Positions 8,501 through 14,705 of a stretch of 23,806 nucleotides of DNA are shown one piece after another. The position numbers were made by a program, and so were the translations under genes. The stretch is from a virus. The stretch spans positions 1-23,806 of IMG/VR virus record IMGVR_UViG_3300042899_000843; one strand, 5' to 3'. Under the pieces are notes generated by a model, which worked only from the letters and a program-made list of their open reading frames with translations, did not search any database and had not been told where the DNA came from. Position 1 is the stretch's first letter, and each line of letters begins with the position of its first letter.

Positions 8501-11500
8501 AAAGCACAAGGCTTTCTTCTGGAGCTAGAGCCAAAAGAAGCATTCCGCCGATATCTGAAATTAGGAAAGAAGTAGGGAGATTCTATAGAGAATCAGAAAT
8601 GTCAGATGCAGATGTTGTTCGTACGTATCTTCAAATTAGAAACCGTGATGCAGAGGAATTATACGAATCAAGACATACTAGCGGCAGGGAAATATCCGAC
8701 GAAATAGGTGAGCATTTCTCAAGGTTTCGAGACTTCATAGATAATGAGAGAATCTCAATAGACGGAATGAGCGATAGTGAAATTCTAGAAATCTTAAAAA
8801 AAGGAAAATATCGTTCAACAATAGATTCGTACGACAACGCAATAGACAATATTGGACCTGTTCCCTCAAAGAATTCAAATCGTCTTTCTTCCGGCAGACA
8901 GCGCGAATTAATACCAATGAATGCTCCGTCAAAGGAGCGAAAAGGAACTGGTGCTACTGGCTACAGAACTCAAGACTCTTCAGGAAATTTGATTAGTAGG
9001 TATTCCTCAACGTGGCTTTCCGGTTTGAGTTCTGATGAAATTTCTAAGGTTGTTGTTCCTGTCAATGCTGATGAGCATTTCGAGATGTGGGCTGACGATA
9101 TTGCTGGACCAAACTGGCGAGCCAGTAAAAAACAGCAAAAATTCATCAAGAACTACTATGAGGAGCTACAAAAAGACTCAACTAATATTCCTGTTGATTA
9201 TTCTCCAGAATCAATAGCTGCTACCCAGAAATTAGTAAAAGACCTGCTGGATTCTTCCCCTTCTGTTATGTGGGTAATGCAAAACTTCGGAGCACCATTG
9301 ATTGTTCCGTTCACTCGCGAAGGAATGGACGCTTACGAAAACAGTCCAGACATGAAAGAACGACTAGAGCTTCTTGCCAAGCAACGCGGAACAGAAAAAA
9401 TCCCATTTGTTAGCGGACTTGCAAATCGTTCCTTGGGGTCTATAGGTATTTCTCCACGAGCCCTGATAGATAGAGAATCGTTACTTAATGACGACAAGGG
9501 TGTTTACCCAATAAGTTTAGACCCAGACCGGGTTCCGGCACCACGAGATGCTCACATAGATAGGTCCCTAGAAGGAACACTCGTTCACGAGTTTGGACAC
9601 TGGATACATCACAGAGCGCTTTGGGATACGGAAACAAACGGCGCTTCAGGAAAAATGCGCTCATATTATGGAACTGGAAAGCTTTCTGACCCAAGATACG
9701 TAGCTTCGCTTGATGTTGCAGAAGAATACGGTGACTACGAAACTGACGACAAGAGAATAGAAATCTATTCGCAGTTCATCGACCTGACTGGAAGAAGCCC
9801 TGAAGAAATGTTCAGAGCCCACCCCGATGAGCCTCTCCTATCCACCTCTTACGGAAACATAAACAAAAGAGAGGCCATGGCAGAAGCCTTTGTTGCAATA
9901 ATGCATCCAAACAAGGAAATGCCAGAAAAGACCCTGAGCAAGAAACTCAGAAAAGACATTTATACGCTAATTGGCGTTGACGAAAAAAACCTTCCATGGA
10001 GCGATTCTAAAGCTGGCTCGGAAAATCGCCTTTCATCGGGTGCCAAAAAAGACAAACGCAAAACAATTTTCTCAAGATTCAGAAAAGAAGAAACTGAAGA
10101 AGCAACCGTTGAGGAAAAAAGGAAACCTCCAGTAGTGGAGAGACCTGAAGGCCTGGTTTCGTTCGCTACCGAACCGTCAGAAGAATTGCTTAAAGCCTTA
10201 CCAATACCTGATGAAGACACCTTAAAGAACGAGTTACTAAAAGACGTACAGTCTATAGCGTTGGAATTCGACAAAGGAGCCTATGGAAGTATTGACTCGA
10301 TAGGGATGGGTTCAAGAGCTTCTATTATTGCCAAGAAAGCAATTACCGCAAACCTGTCTCGCTCGGTAGATTTTGATGTTGAAGATTTTATTAAAGTTTT
10401 TTCTGCAGGCAACGACCGTTTCGGTTTTCACAGTACGGAAACTTTTAAAGCAGTACAAAAAATGTACGAAACTGTAAAAAACCTACCAGCAGATGCTGCG
10501 AGCACGGAAAGAAGAACGGCTGCTAGGGGTGCTTTTGATACAAAAAGCGGACGTATTATTTCGGCAAAAATACATGACGACATTCTTGGTAGAGCACGAT
10601 ATTACGACGAAATATTAGACAGGCTAGAAAAAGAAAACTTTGACGAACTTTTTGGCTCCTCTTTTGATGAATTAATGGCTACAGACGGTAGCGAAAAATC
10701 ACTTTTTACCCCTTATTTAATGACGAAACTTGGAACTGACGATATTAGAAGAGAGTTTCTAGAAGAGATAGAGCCACGGCGTGGACTTTTAAACCGCCTT
10801 ATCGAAGCAGTTGAACTACAAGAAAGTAAAGCTTTCGGGCTTGCCAGAATAGGGGAAATAAATCCCAACACGGGAGAACGCGATTATGAAGTAATTTCAT
10901 TACTGGGTCGTGGAGTAAACATGGGCGTCATGGATGCAATGTCGTCTCTTGATATTAGTGATGAAGATTATGGTCAAAAATTTGCAGATATTATGTCTGA
11001 GTTTAAAGGTTGGCTAACGGCAGAAAAACTCATGAAAATACGCGACTCGGGTTTGCTTAAAATAGATAGTTCAAACATTGATTCGCCAGAAATTAAAAAA
11101 GCACTAAAAGAGCATCTAGTAGCAAACGTACGTTCTAGAGCTGGAAATTTTGAATCAAAGCGGGAAAGCTACACAAACAAAACGGGAGTTGTGTTCTTTG
11201 ATTTAGAGACAACCGAAGGAAAACGACTTGTTCGAGAATCTCTGATTTCCGACCTTATTCATACTTGGGCAATCTCGGCCAACAACGCAAACCCGGTTGC
11301 TCTTGCAGTTCAGCATGAAATAAGAAAGATGTTTGGATTGACCGAAGCCGTGGGTTGGTCAACTTGGCCGCTTAAAGCTCTTCTCCCGGAAGAAAGGGAG
11401 GAAATGTCGGCTCACGAATTTGACGGAGCTCCCGAATTGACGGATGCTCAATCAGCAATGATTAGACCGATTCTCCAAAATATATATGATGCTACTCAGC

Positions 11501-14244
11501 TTTATTACAAAACAAAAGGGGTTACACACGTACCCATATACAGAGGATTTTCTCAGAATAATATAGATTTAACCCCGGGAGTTATTTCACCGATAGAAAC
11601 AACAATGCGGCCACTATCTTCATGGAGCACGAGCTCGGGAGTCGCTTTGGGTTTTAGTAATTCTGGAGGAGAAGTAGGTGGACCTTTGGAGCCTACACTG
11701 CTTAAAGCTTTTGTTCCCGTTGAAGATATATTTTCACACCCATTGAGCGGGTTTGGGTGTCTTTCTGAAGATGAAGTAGTTGTTATTGGCAAGCCGGTCA
11801 AGGCTTTTGCGATTCTCGCGTACGACAGTGAGGAAGCAACACGTGCTAGAAACAGATTAAAAAACGCATCGATGTCAGCTATTGCCGGAGAAGGGAGAGC
11901 GTCTAAATTAACTACTTCAAATATTGAAGAGCTTATAAAGCCTGGTTCAGATTTGTCATTCATAGACGGAAGCGACCTAGACATAGAAGACGCAGACCTA
12001 CGCAGTGCAGACCTCACTGAAGCAAACTTATCCGGCGCAAGCCTGGTTGGTTCCAACCTGTCTGGCGCAAACTTAACAAACGCAAAGCTGAATAACGCAA
12101 ACCTGTCTGACTCAAATCTGATTGGCGCAGACTTGTCTCGTGCAGACTTGCGTGGTGCAAACCTGGGTGGCGCAGACCTGTCCGGTGCAGACCTGACGGG
12201 TGCAAACCTAATAGATGCTGACCTCTCAAATGCAAACCTGGAAGGCGCAAGACTTGAAAACGTAAGACTGGGTAGCGTAGACCTGTCTGGTACAAACTTG
12301 ACTGACGCAGACCTCACTGGTGCAAACGGCCACAATATAAACCTGAGTGGTGCTGACCTGACCAATGCAAACTTTACTGCTGGATTCCTTATGAATGCAA
12401 ACTTGACTGATACAAACCTGAGCGGTACAGAATTGAGTTCTGCAAACCTAATGGGTGCGAAGCTGAATAAAGCAAACCTGACTGGCGCAAATCTGTCTTC
12501 TGCAGACATGGCTGATACAGACCTGACTCGTGCAAACCTAAGTGGTGCAAACCTAAGTGGTGCAGACCTAAGAATAGCAAACCTCACTGAGGTGGACTTA
12601 ACGGGCGCAGACTTGACTGGCGCAGACCTAACCCAAGCAAACCTCACTGGCGCAAACCTTGAAGCGGCAAACCTGACTGGTGCAAACCTCACTGATGCAA
12701 TAATGCCCGAGGGATACGTCACGGCCGATAACCAGTCCTCTGAATCGGTCCAAAAACTTTCTTCAGGCAAGAAATCACACACTCCAGAATGGAAAACAGT
12801 TGAAGAGATTGTTGATTTTGAAGTTCTTGGAGCATCTCCTGATGATAGCGAAGAAGACAGAGACGATATAGTCAAAGAGTCTGTTGGTGGAGACTGGATG
12901 CAATGGGACCCATGTCGCGAAATAAGAACAGCCGCATACGAACTTGCTGGAATAGACGAGTACTCAGAACGAGACCCAAATATCACTCAAAGTGGTGGGT
13001 TCTTTGGAAACTCAAGATTTGACACAGCTATTTCTCCCGAAAAGAGAACCGAACAAGCCCGCTATCTTATGGCAAGCATTGTCGATTCTTTAACGAACAA
13101 AGCAAGATACGAAAAACAGCCTTATCTATATAGAGCAATGGCGTTTTCGTCTCCAGAAGAAGGAAAACAGTTCTTCGACACAATGAAGGTCGGTAATCAG
13201 GTAGATATACCGTTACTTGCTTTTGTTGAAATAGGTCCATCTCCTAGTGGGGACCATTTCTTGACAAGATTCGGCAACGACGCTCTCTTGGTGCTAGAAG
13301 ACTTCCCTGGGTCATATCAAACGGGCGGAACATTTGAGCCAGTCTTCTCTAGCAGGTATGAAAGCGACACTCTTTACAACGTCAATGAATTTGCAGAAGC
13401 AATATTGGCTGATATAGAAAACGGAGTCTCTGACGAAGAGAATATTGAGAACGATACCGAGTTTGCTAACAGGCTTATAAAACTTGTTGATGATTATCAA
13501 AAGTCCAGAGACCCGGCAGAGAGACGACAACTAAAAACAGACATAAAAGACACGCTGGATGAAGTGGGGAATGAAACCATAAAGCTTGAATGGGAAGGTG
13601 AGTCACTGCCTGAAGACCACGAAGATTATTACCTCGCTATGGAAGACGAGGAAACAGGAATGACTCCACGTGAATACGTTTCTGGAGGAAGACTTGAAGT
13701 TGTTAGCGTAAATCCAGACCCAACAAAGACTTACAAAGAAATAATCACGCTTCGCCAAGTTGGTGCTTTTGACCCACAAGAAAAGGGTGCTCTAGTTCTC
13801 AAAACCGACGGAGAAAACAGCACGAGATTATCCTCTGGCAAAAATCCTTCAAAGAAAGCAAAGCCAAAGAGCGTTCAGCTTCACGATGACGAATTTGAGA
13901 AAAAGTTTAATCAAAAAGTCCCCGATGGAGAGGGTGACTGCTTTAGTGAAGCAATACAGCAGGCTAGAAAACTGGCCGATGCCTACGAAAATGTAAAAAT
14001 AGTACATGGCTATCCTCTTGGTACCGGAGGAGAAGCAGAAGGGCTCAGATTCCCACATGCATGGACAGAGTTCGAGAGAGACGGTCTGGTGTGGGTACGG
14101 GATTACTCAAACGGCAACAGAGTAGAGTTTCCACAGATTCTCTACTATGGCATTGGAAATATTGAAGAAGCAGACGTAAGTAGATACGACATTAAGGAAG
14201 CAGAAGCAAACATGATAGAAAACGAACACTATGGCCCTTGGTAA
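5215..14244 (+). CDS. giant multidomain effector polyprotein with nine [R/K]LSSG separators
   Basis: One uninterrupted frame of 3009 residues, 38% of the window. Nine copies of RLSSG or KLSSG (starting at residues 107, 282, 440, 808, 1099, 1223, 1605, 2514 and 2871) divide it into ten segments. In order these hold: an acidic DVDGDGWADEG loop at 76-86; GNAT-like domains in segments 2, 3 and 4; a DEDDh exonuclease in segment 5; an orphan helical domain in segment 6; an HEFGH metallopeptidase in segment 7; a helical region, an R-S-ExE ADP-ribosyltransferase and 48 pentapeptide repeats in segment 8; a degenerate ART-like domain in segment 9; and a Cys-His-Asp papain-like domain in segment 10. There is no signal peptide or membrane segment. 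This composition matches the polyvalent proteins of phages and conjugative elements, thought to travel with DNA into the recipient cell. Cleavage at LSSG into separate effectors is my inference. The next gene overlaps its end by 14 bases. Confidence 0.9.
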   Translation: MSSDNEFPIPFEESRRGLAANQEEKAAVGRLGQYLASRGVNRPTIGEGRKKRRSGNIELPTGGKPGQRNPTGSRRDVDGDGWADEGTTKPVWVGTESQAGKPNTVARLSSGMVQLSPTERHDYGALVASKKVQAKDVKGKGGEYRIVITTSGTVAAFLDSDIEKERNNLLDRFNELGKNPFTNKEAPLALKDIDDRDVLRGLLDDQRKIKPSAGMQVYLSGKGIEVFGIETREKHRRRGLATEMFNFHREVFPDQDLQHSDALTDDGRAFADATPTVSVSAKLSSGKGRNTKLNVTRYGKDDEYAQVSSFEIDGKVFEISRGGDSPGRDMYNGYISAFDEDKNVAYIDYNMDTENKKAVVAMVFTDEEYRRQGIAEALLDSFVTENPDYEISPGGTTDEGGDWWRSVTGGDGPIKAEKATQTQEGLFSPRKGEQGDSGSRLSSGKKYQEIVDSQPSLSEDKKQSIANFLDDIVSEEFQKEDIYVLDTGPTPPRPPGMPEPKPRQILKDDEKRTLEKERVRNLLAEVFKGEMTLDKDVIITADDGTQLNIGKKVLVEIMPQSSYAPAIKVKKASEKDLAEQDELGLYEENIKEGDLVTELQLEFRIKPLPEYSDALLAIFNDEDGKRYISREDGTPALATGYRTFIQVSGDDKDVRIVSHDSFYINNRAQGQGIGSVFNARNEKLYNELDVRSIITWGNSGSGSTGAVHWPKNGFSWAGEKDKQDFIKLIDEAIVNTPEMFSEEDRKKISSLYRKNNDTGLFETEATAEEFVDFPKADEVFSNANAQFFYSRPLRELAGASSGSSGSARLSSGRAPRYPREPTLGAFLEGAQERFEGVDSWEEFKERYAETEMVFLDYETTGLDFDEFGKATTNGNPTQIGLVRMKNGKEIGRLNLFMNPEQPLGEWSLANLKDADGNPITNEWLATQMPMAEAHRQVAEFIGPDAIIGVQNATFDKRVLEDALERDGIDWRPSGYLDTRDISAMTLPVWSEESPEGPYITDRDGNKKPSSSLAAITEYLDVELGEGHHNADADAFATSQVMQKIIDRAIENGWSTDVLDKEKRDAKLKADNDKFNADIEKFESDKESFVSAQKEEESTRLSSGARAKRSIPPISEIRKEVGRFYRESEMSDADVVRTYLQIRNRDAEELYESRHTSGREISDEIGEHFSRFRDFIDNERISIDGMSDSEILEILKKGKYRSTIDSYDNAIDNIGPVPSKNSNRLSSGRQRELIPMNAPSKERKGTGATGYRTQDSSGNLISRYSSTWLSGLSSDEISKVVVPVNADEHFEMWADDIAGPNWRASKKQQKFIKNYYEELQKDSTNIPVDYSPESIAATQKLVKDLLDSSPSVMWVMQNFGAPLIVPFTREGMDAYENSPDMKERLELLAKQRGTEKIPFVSGLANRSLGSIGISPRALIDRESLLNDDKGVYPISLDPDRVPAPRDAHIDRSLEGTLVHEFGHWIHHRALWDTETNGASGKMRSYYGTGKLSDPRYVASLDVAEEYGDYETDDKRIEIYSQFIDLTGRSPEEMFRAHPDEPLLSTSYGNINKREAMAEAFVAIMHPNKEMPEKTLSKKLRKDIYTLIGVDEKNLPWSDSKAGSENRLSSGAKKDKRKTIFSRFRKEETEEATVEEKRKPPVVERPEGLVSFATEPSEELLKALPIPDEDTLKNELLKDVQSIALEFDKGAYGSIDSIGMGSRASIIAKKAITANLSRSVDFDVEDFIKVFSAGNDRFGFHSTETFKAVQKMYETVKNLPADAASTERRTAARGAFDTKSGRIISAKIHDDILGRARYYDEILDRLEKENFDELFGSSFDELMATDGSEKSLFTPYLMTKLGTDDIRREFLEEIEPRRGLLNRLIEAVELQESKAFGLARIGEINPNTGERDYEVISLLGRGVNMGVMDAMSSLDISDEDYGQKFADIMSEFKGWLTAEKLMKIRDSGLLKIDSSNIDSPEIKKALKEHLVANVRSRAGNFESKRESYTNKTGVVFFDLETTEGKRLVRESLISDLIHTWAISANNANPVALAVQHEIRKMFGLTEAVGWSTWPLKALLPEEREEMSAHEFDGAPELTDAQSAMIRPILQNIYDATQLYYKTKGVTHVPIYRGFSQNNIDLTPGVISPIETTMRPLSSWSTSSGVALGFSNSGGEVGGPLEPTLLKAFVPVEDIFSHPLSGFGCLSEDEVVVIGKPVKAFAILAYDSEEATRARNRLKNASMSAIAGEGRASKLTTSNIEELIKPGSDLSFIDGSDLDIEDADLRSADLTEANLSGASLVGSNLSGANLTNAKLNNANLSDSNLIGADLSRADLRGANLGGADLSGADLTGANLIDADLSNANLEGARLENVRLGSVDLSGTNLTDADLTGANGHNINLSGADLTNANFTAGFLMNANLTDTNLSGTELSSANLMGAKLNKANLTGANLSSADMADTDLTRANLSGANLSGADLRIANLTEVDLTGADLTGADLTQANLTGANLEAANLTGANLTDAIMPEGYVTADNQSSESVQKLSSGKKSHTPEWKTVEEIVDFEVLGASPDDSEEDRDDIVKESVGGDWMQWDPCREIRTAAYELAGIDEYSERDPNITQSGGFFGNSRFDTAISPEKRTEQARYLMASIVDSLTNKARYEKQPYLYRAMAFSSPEEGKQFFDTMKVGNQVDIPLLAFVEIGPSPSGDHFLTRFGNDALLVLEDFPGSYQTGGTFEPVFSSRYESDTLYNVNEFAEAILADIENGVSDEENIENDTEFANRLIKLVDDYQKSRDPAERRQLKTDIKDTLDEVGNETIKLEWEGESLPEDHEDYYLAMEDEETGMTPREYVSGGRLEVVSVNPDPTKTYKEIITLRQVGAFDPQEKGALVLKTDGENSTRLSSGKNPSKKAKPKSVQLHDDEFEKKFNQKVPDGEGDCFSEAIQQARKLADAYENVKIVHGYPLGTGGEAEGLRFPHAWTEFERDGLVWVRDYSNGNRVEFPQILYYGIGNIEEADVSRYDIKEAEANMIENEHYGPW
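5548..6057 (+). other. polyprotein segment 2: GNAT-like acetyltransferase
   Basis: Residues 112-281. The C-terminal part shows a GNAT core: a strand IEVFGIETREKH, then the acetyl-CoA pyrophosphate-binding motif RRRGLATEM (R236-R-R-G239-L-A241) starting a helix, then LQHSDALTDDGRAFA, typical of the strand and loop after motif A in small phage GNAT domains. The first 100 residues are not recognised. GNAT enzymes move an acetyl group from acetyl-CoA to amino groups of proteins or small molecules; the target is unknown. Confidence 0.6.
6073..6531 (+). other. polyprotein segment 3: GNAT-like acetyltransferase
   Basis: Residues 287-439. Residues 330-410 follow the GNAT order: strands VAYIDYNMD and KAVVAMVFTDEEY, motif A RRQGIAEALL (R370-R-Q-G373-I-A) and then YEISPGGTTDEGGDWW. 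The pattern after motif A (a proline-containing turn, a strand, and T-D-x-G) parallels segment 2, so the two may be diverged duplicates. The last 30 residues before the RLSSG at 440 look like disordered linker. Confidence 0.65.
6547..7635 (+). other. polyprotein segment 4: larger domain with a third GNAT-like motif
   Basis: Residues 445-807. After a proline-rich stretch (TGPTPPRPPGMPEPKPR) comes an alpha/beta region. Residues 660-712 resemble a GNAT: the strand DSFYINNRAQGQGIG contains motif A (R667-A-Q-G670-Q-G672-I-G674), followed by a helix and a strand VRSIITWG, then GAVHWPKNGFSW. The segment is twice the size of segments 2 and 3, and about 100 residues beyond the GNAT core are unassigned. 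It ends in a Ser/Gly-rich linker before the RLSSG at 808. Confidence 0.5.
7651..8508 (+). other. polyprotein segment 5: DEDDh 3'-5' exonuclease domain
   Basis: Residues 813-1098. All catalytic motifs of the DnaQ/RNase T fold are present: ExoI FLDYETTGLD with Asp856 and Glu858, ExoII GVQNATFDKR with Asp955, and ExoIII HHNADADA with His1028 and Asp1033. A long acidic insert lies between ExoI and ExoII, and another between ExoII and ExoIII. The domain should remove nucleotides from 3' ends of DNA or RNA using two metal ions. It ends in an approximately 40-residue charged helical linker (KEKRDAKLKADNDK). With no polymerase attached, it is more likely an effector nuclease or RNA trimmer than a proofreader. 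Confidence 0.85.
8524..8880 (+). other. polyprotein segment 6: orphan helical domain
   Basis: Residues 1104-1222, the shortest internal segment. It is charged and predicted mostly helical (ISEIRKEVGRFYRESEMSDA, EISDEIGEHFSRFRDFIDN). No motif is recognised and there are no cysteines. It is bounded on both sides by RLSSG, so it appears to be an independent unit. Confidence 0.55.
8896..10026 (+). other. polyprotein segment 7: HEFGH zinc metallopeptidase
   Basis: Residues 1228-1604. The zincin motif LVHEFGHWIHH provides His1458, catalytic Glu1459 and His1462; about 90 residues later KREAMAEAFVAIM supplies the third-ligand glutamate, Glu1553 or Glu1557, in the E-x-x-AEAF form known from anthrax lethal-factor-like and phage-associated gluzincins. 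The N-terminal 200 residues are not recognised. It may cleave host proteins after delivery or process the polyprotein itself. Confidence 0.8.
10042..12753 (+). other. polyprotein segment 8: R-S-ExE ADP-ribosyltransferase plus pentapeptide repeats
   Basis: Residues 1610-2513. Residues 1610-2050 are largely helical and unassigned. Around 2060-2240 is an arginine-type ADP-ribosyltransferase: a helical lead-in ANNANPVALAVQHEIRKMFGL, then PIYRGF with Arg2110, LSSWSTSS with the STS motif at 2138-2140, and LSEDEVVV with the ExE pair Glu2185 and Glu2187. These are the NAD-binding and catalytic residues of the family that includes T4 Alt/ModA and many toxins. Residues 2258-2497 are the pentapeptide repeat helix. 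The ART would modify host proteins; the repeat could serve as a target-binding arm. Confidence 0.82.
11986..12705 (+). repeat. 48 tandem pentapeptide repeats (15-bp period)
   Basis: Residues 2258-2497 read as 48 consecutive units of the A(D/N)LxX type, in phase without any break (first unit EDADL, last TDAIM). Two units are irregular at the central position (TGANG and SSADM). At DNA level the unit is close to gcaaacctgactggt and varies at third positions, so it is an old, selected tandem array. Such repeats fold as a right-handed four-sided beta helix of about four units per turn, here about twelve turns. In Qnr and MfpA proteins this fold mimics B-DNA and binds gyrase; here its role is unknown. 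Confidence 0.93.
12769..13824 (+). other. polyprotein segment 9: degenerate ART-like domain
   Basis: Residues 2519-2870. It has an ART-like layout: an N-terminal helical part, then PYLYRAMAF with Arg2640 in the position of the catalytic Arg, a helix SSPEEGKQFFDTM, a strand VDIPLLAFVEIG where the S-T-S strand would lie, and late strands REYVSGGRLEVVSV with Glu2828. The STS motif and an ExE pair are missing. It may be an inactive binding domain, or my assignment may be wrong. Confidence 0.4.
13840..14241 (+). other. polyprotein segment 10: papain-like Cys/His/Asp domain
   Basis: Residues 2876-3009. A basic linker precedes GEGDCFSEAIQQA with Cys2909 at the start of a helix, then VHGYPLG, then FPHAWTEF with His2948, and VWVRDYSNG with Asp2963. 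This Cys-helix, His-strand, Asp/Asn-strand order is that of papain-like and transglutaminase-like folds. The domain could be a peptidase, a deamidase or a transglutaminase-like enzyme. Being last in the chain and Cys-based, it is a candidate for cutting after the glycine of LSSG, which is speculative. Confidence 0.6.
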
Positions 14245-14464
14245 AAAAGAAGACCAGAAAAAAGTTTTTAGCTTAGAACTGAACCAAATAGGGGCCAGAG
14301 GGCTGCCTACTGTAAAAAGACGCACAACTGGGAAAAATAAATCAAAGCCCGAACCAGAAGAGAGCAAACCCTCTTTCCTGGACATACCGTCTTTAAATAC
14401 CCCGATGCCATCCAGATACGTCAAGCCACTCAAGACTCGAAAGAAAAAAGATGGCGACGAATAG
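14231..14464 (+). CDS. small basic hypothetical protein
   Basis: A 77-residue basic protein, rich in Lys, Pro and Arg (VKRRTTGKNKSKPEPEESKP, KTRKKKDGDE) and probably disordered. It starts 14 bases inside the end of the giant gene and overlaps the next gene by 14 bases, so it belongs to the same transcript and is likely translationally coupled. No domain is recognised. It might be a partner, chaperone or virion component associated with the giant protein; nothing in the sequence shows this directly. Confidence 0.6.
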   Translation: MALGKKEDQKKVFSLELNQIGARGLPTVKRRTTGKNKSKPEPEESKPSFLDIPSLNTPMPSRYVKPLKTRKKKDGDE

Positions 14465-14705
14465 AGTAAACATTGACGATTCCCAAGAGAACGCAGACTG
14501 GGCCAAGTATCGACAGATAGACATCCCTGGTGTTGAAAGCATCTATGACGTGCTTAGATTCGTAGGGATTGACTTCAGCGGGGAAGACGGCTCACAGGTA
14601 ATCGTTGACTTCGCAAAATCCCATCCATGGCTTTACACGTTAAACGCCGAAACTGCATGGATAATAGGTGAAGCGGAAAAAGCGATTAAAGAAAATGAAA
14701 AATGA
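14451..14705 (+). CDS. small acidic hypothetical protein
   Basis: An 84-residue, overall acidic protein of unknown function. A central segment VESIYDVLRFVGIDFSGEDG followed by VIVDFAKSHPWLYTLN looks like a small compact alpha/beta fold, and the C-terminus is a charged helix (EAEKAIKENEK). The ATG overlaps the preceding gene by 14 bases, and the stop overlaps the next ATG in ATGA. The continuous overlaps from 14231 to 15187 point to one operon with the giant gene. Confidence 0.65.
   Translation: MATNRVNIDDSQENADWAKYRQIDIPGVESIYDVLRFVGIDFSGEDGSQVIVDFAKSHPWLYTLNAETAWIIGEAEKAIKENEK

Larger units (their letters stand above)
5533..13839 (+). repeat. nine dispersed [R/K]LSSG interdomain motifs
   Basis: The motif-coding 15-mers start at 5533, 6058, 6532, 7636, 8509, 8881, 10027, 12754 and 13825. 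The peptides are R, K, R, R, R, R, R, K and R followed by LSSG; the next residue is M, K, K, R, A, R, A, K and K. Codons differ freely: Arg is CGT, CGC, AGG or AGA, the first Ser is TCT, TCC or TCA and the second AGT, TCT, TCC, TCG or TCA, so the conservation is at protein level and not a recent DNA duplication. Seven copies are preceded by a small or polar pair such as SA, ST, SN or EN. Spacing varies from 119 to about 900 residues and tracks domain size. Confidence 0.92.

Noticed and set aside
11180-11225. FFDLETT in segment 8, resembling an ExoI motif of a second exonuclease
   Set aside because: No ExoII or ExoIII motif follows, and the next residues lead into the helical lead-in of the ADP-ribosyltransferase.
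11986-12705. 15-bp periodic repeat as a possible CRISPR array or iteron origin
   Set aside because: The period equals five codons, variation is at third positions, and the frame is unbroken; there are no spacers.
11553-12986. A 477-codon open frame on the minus strand across the pentapeptide region
   Set aside because: It is the antisense of a 15-bp tandem repeat whose reverse frame happens to lack stop codons. It gives a low-complexity FAPVRSA-type peptide and lies wholly within a well-supported gene.
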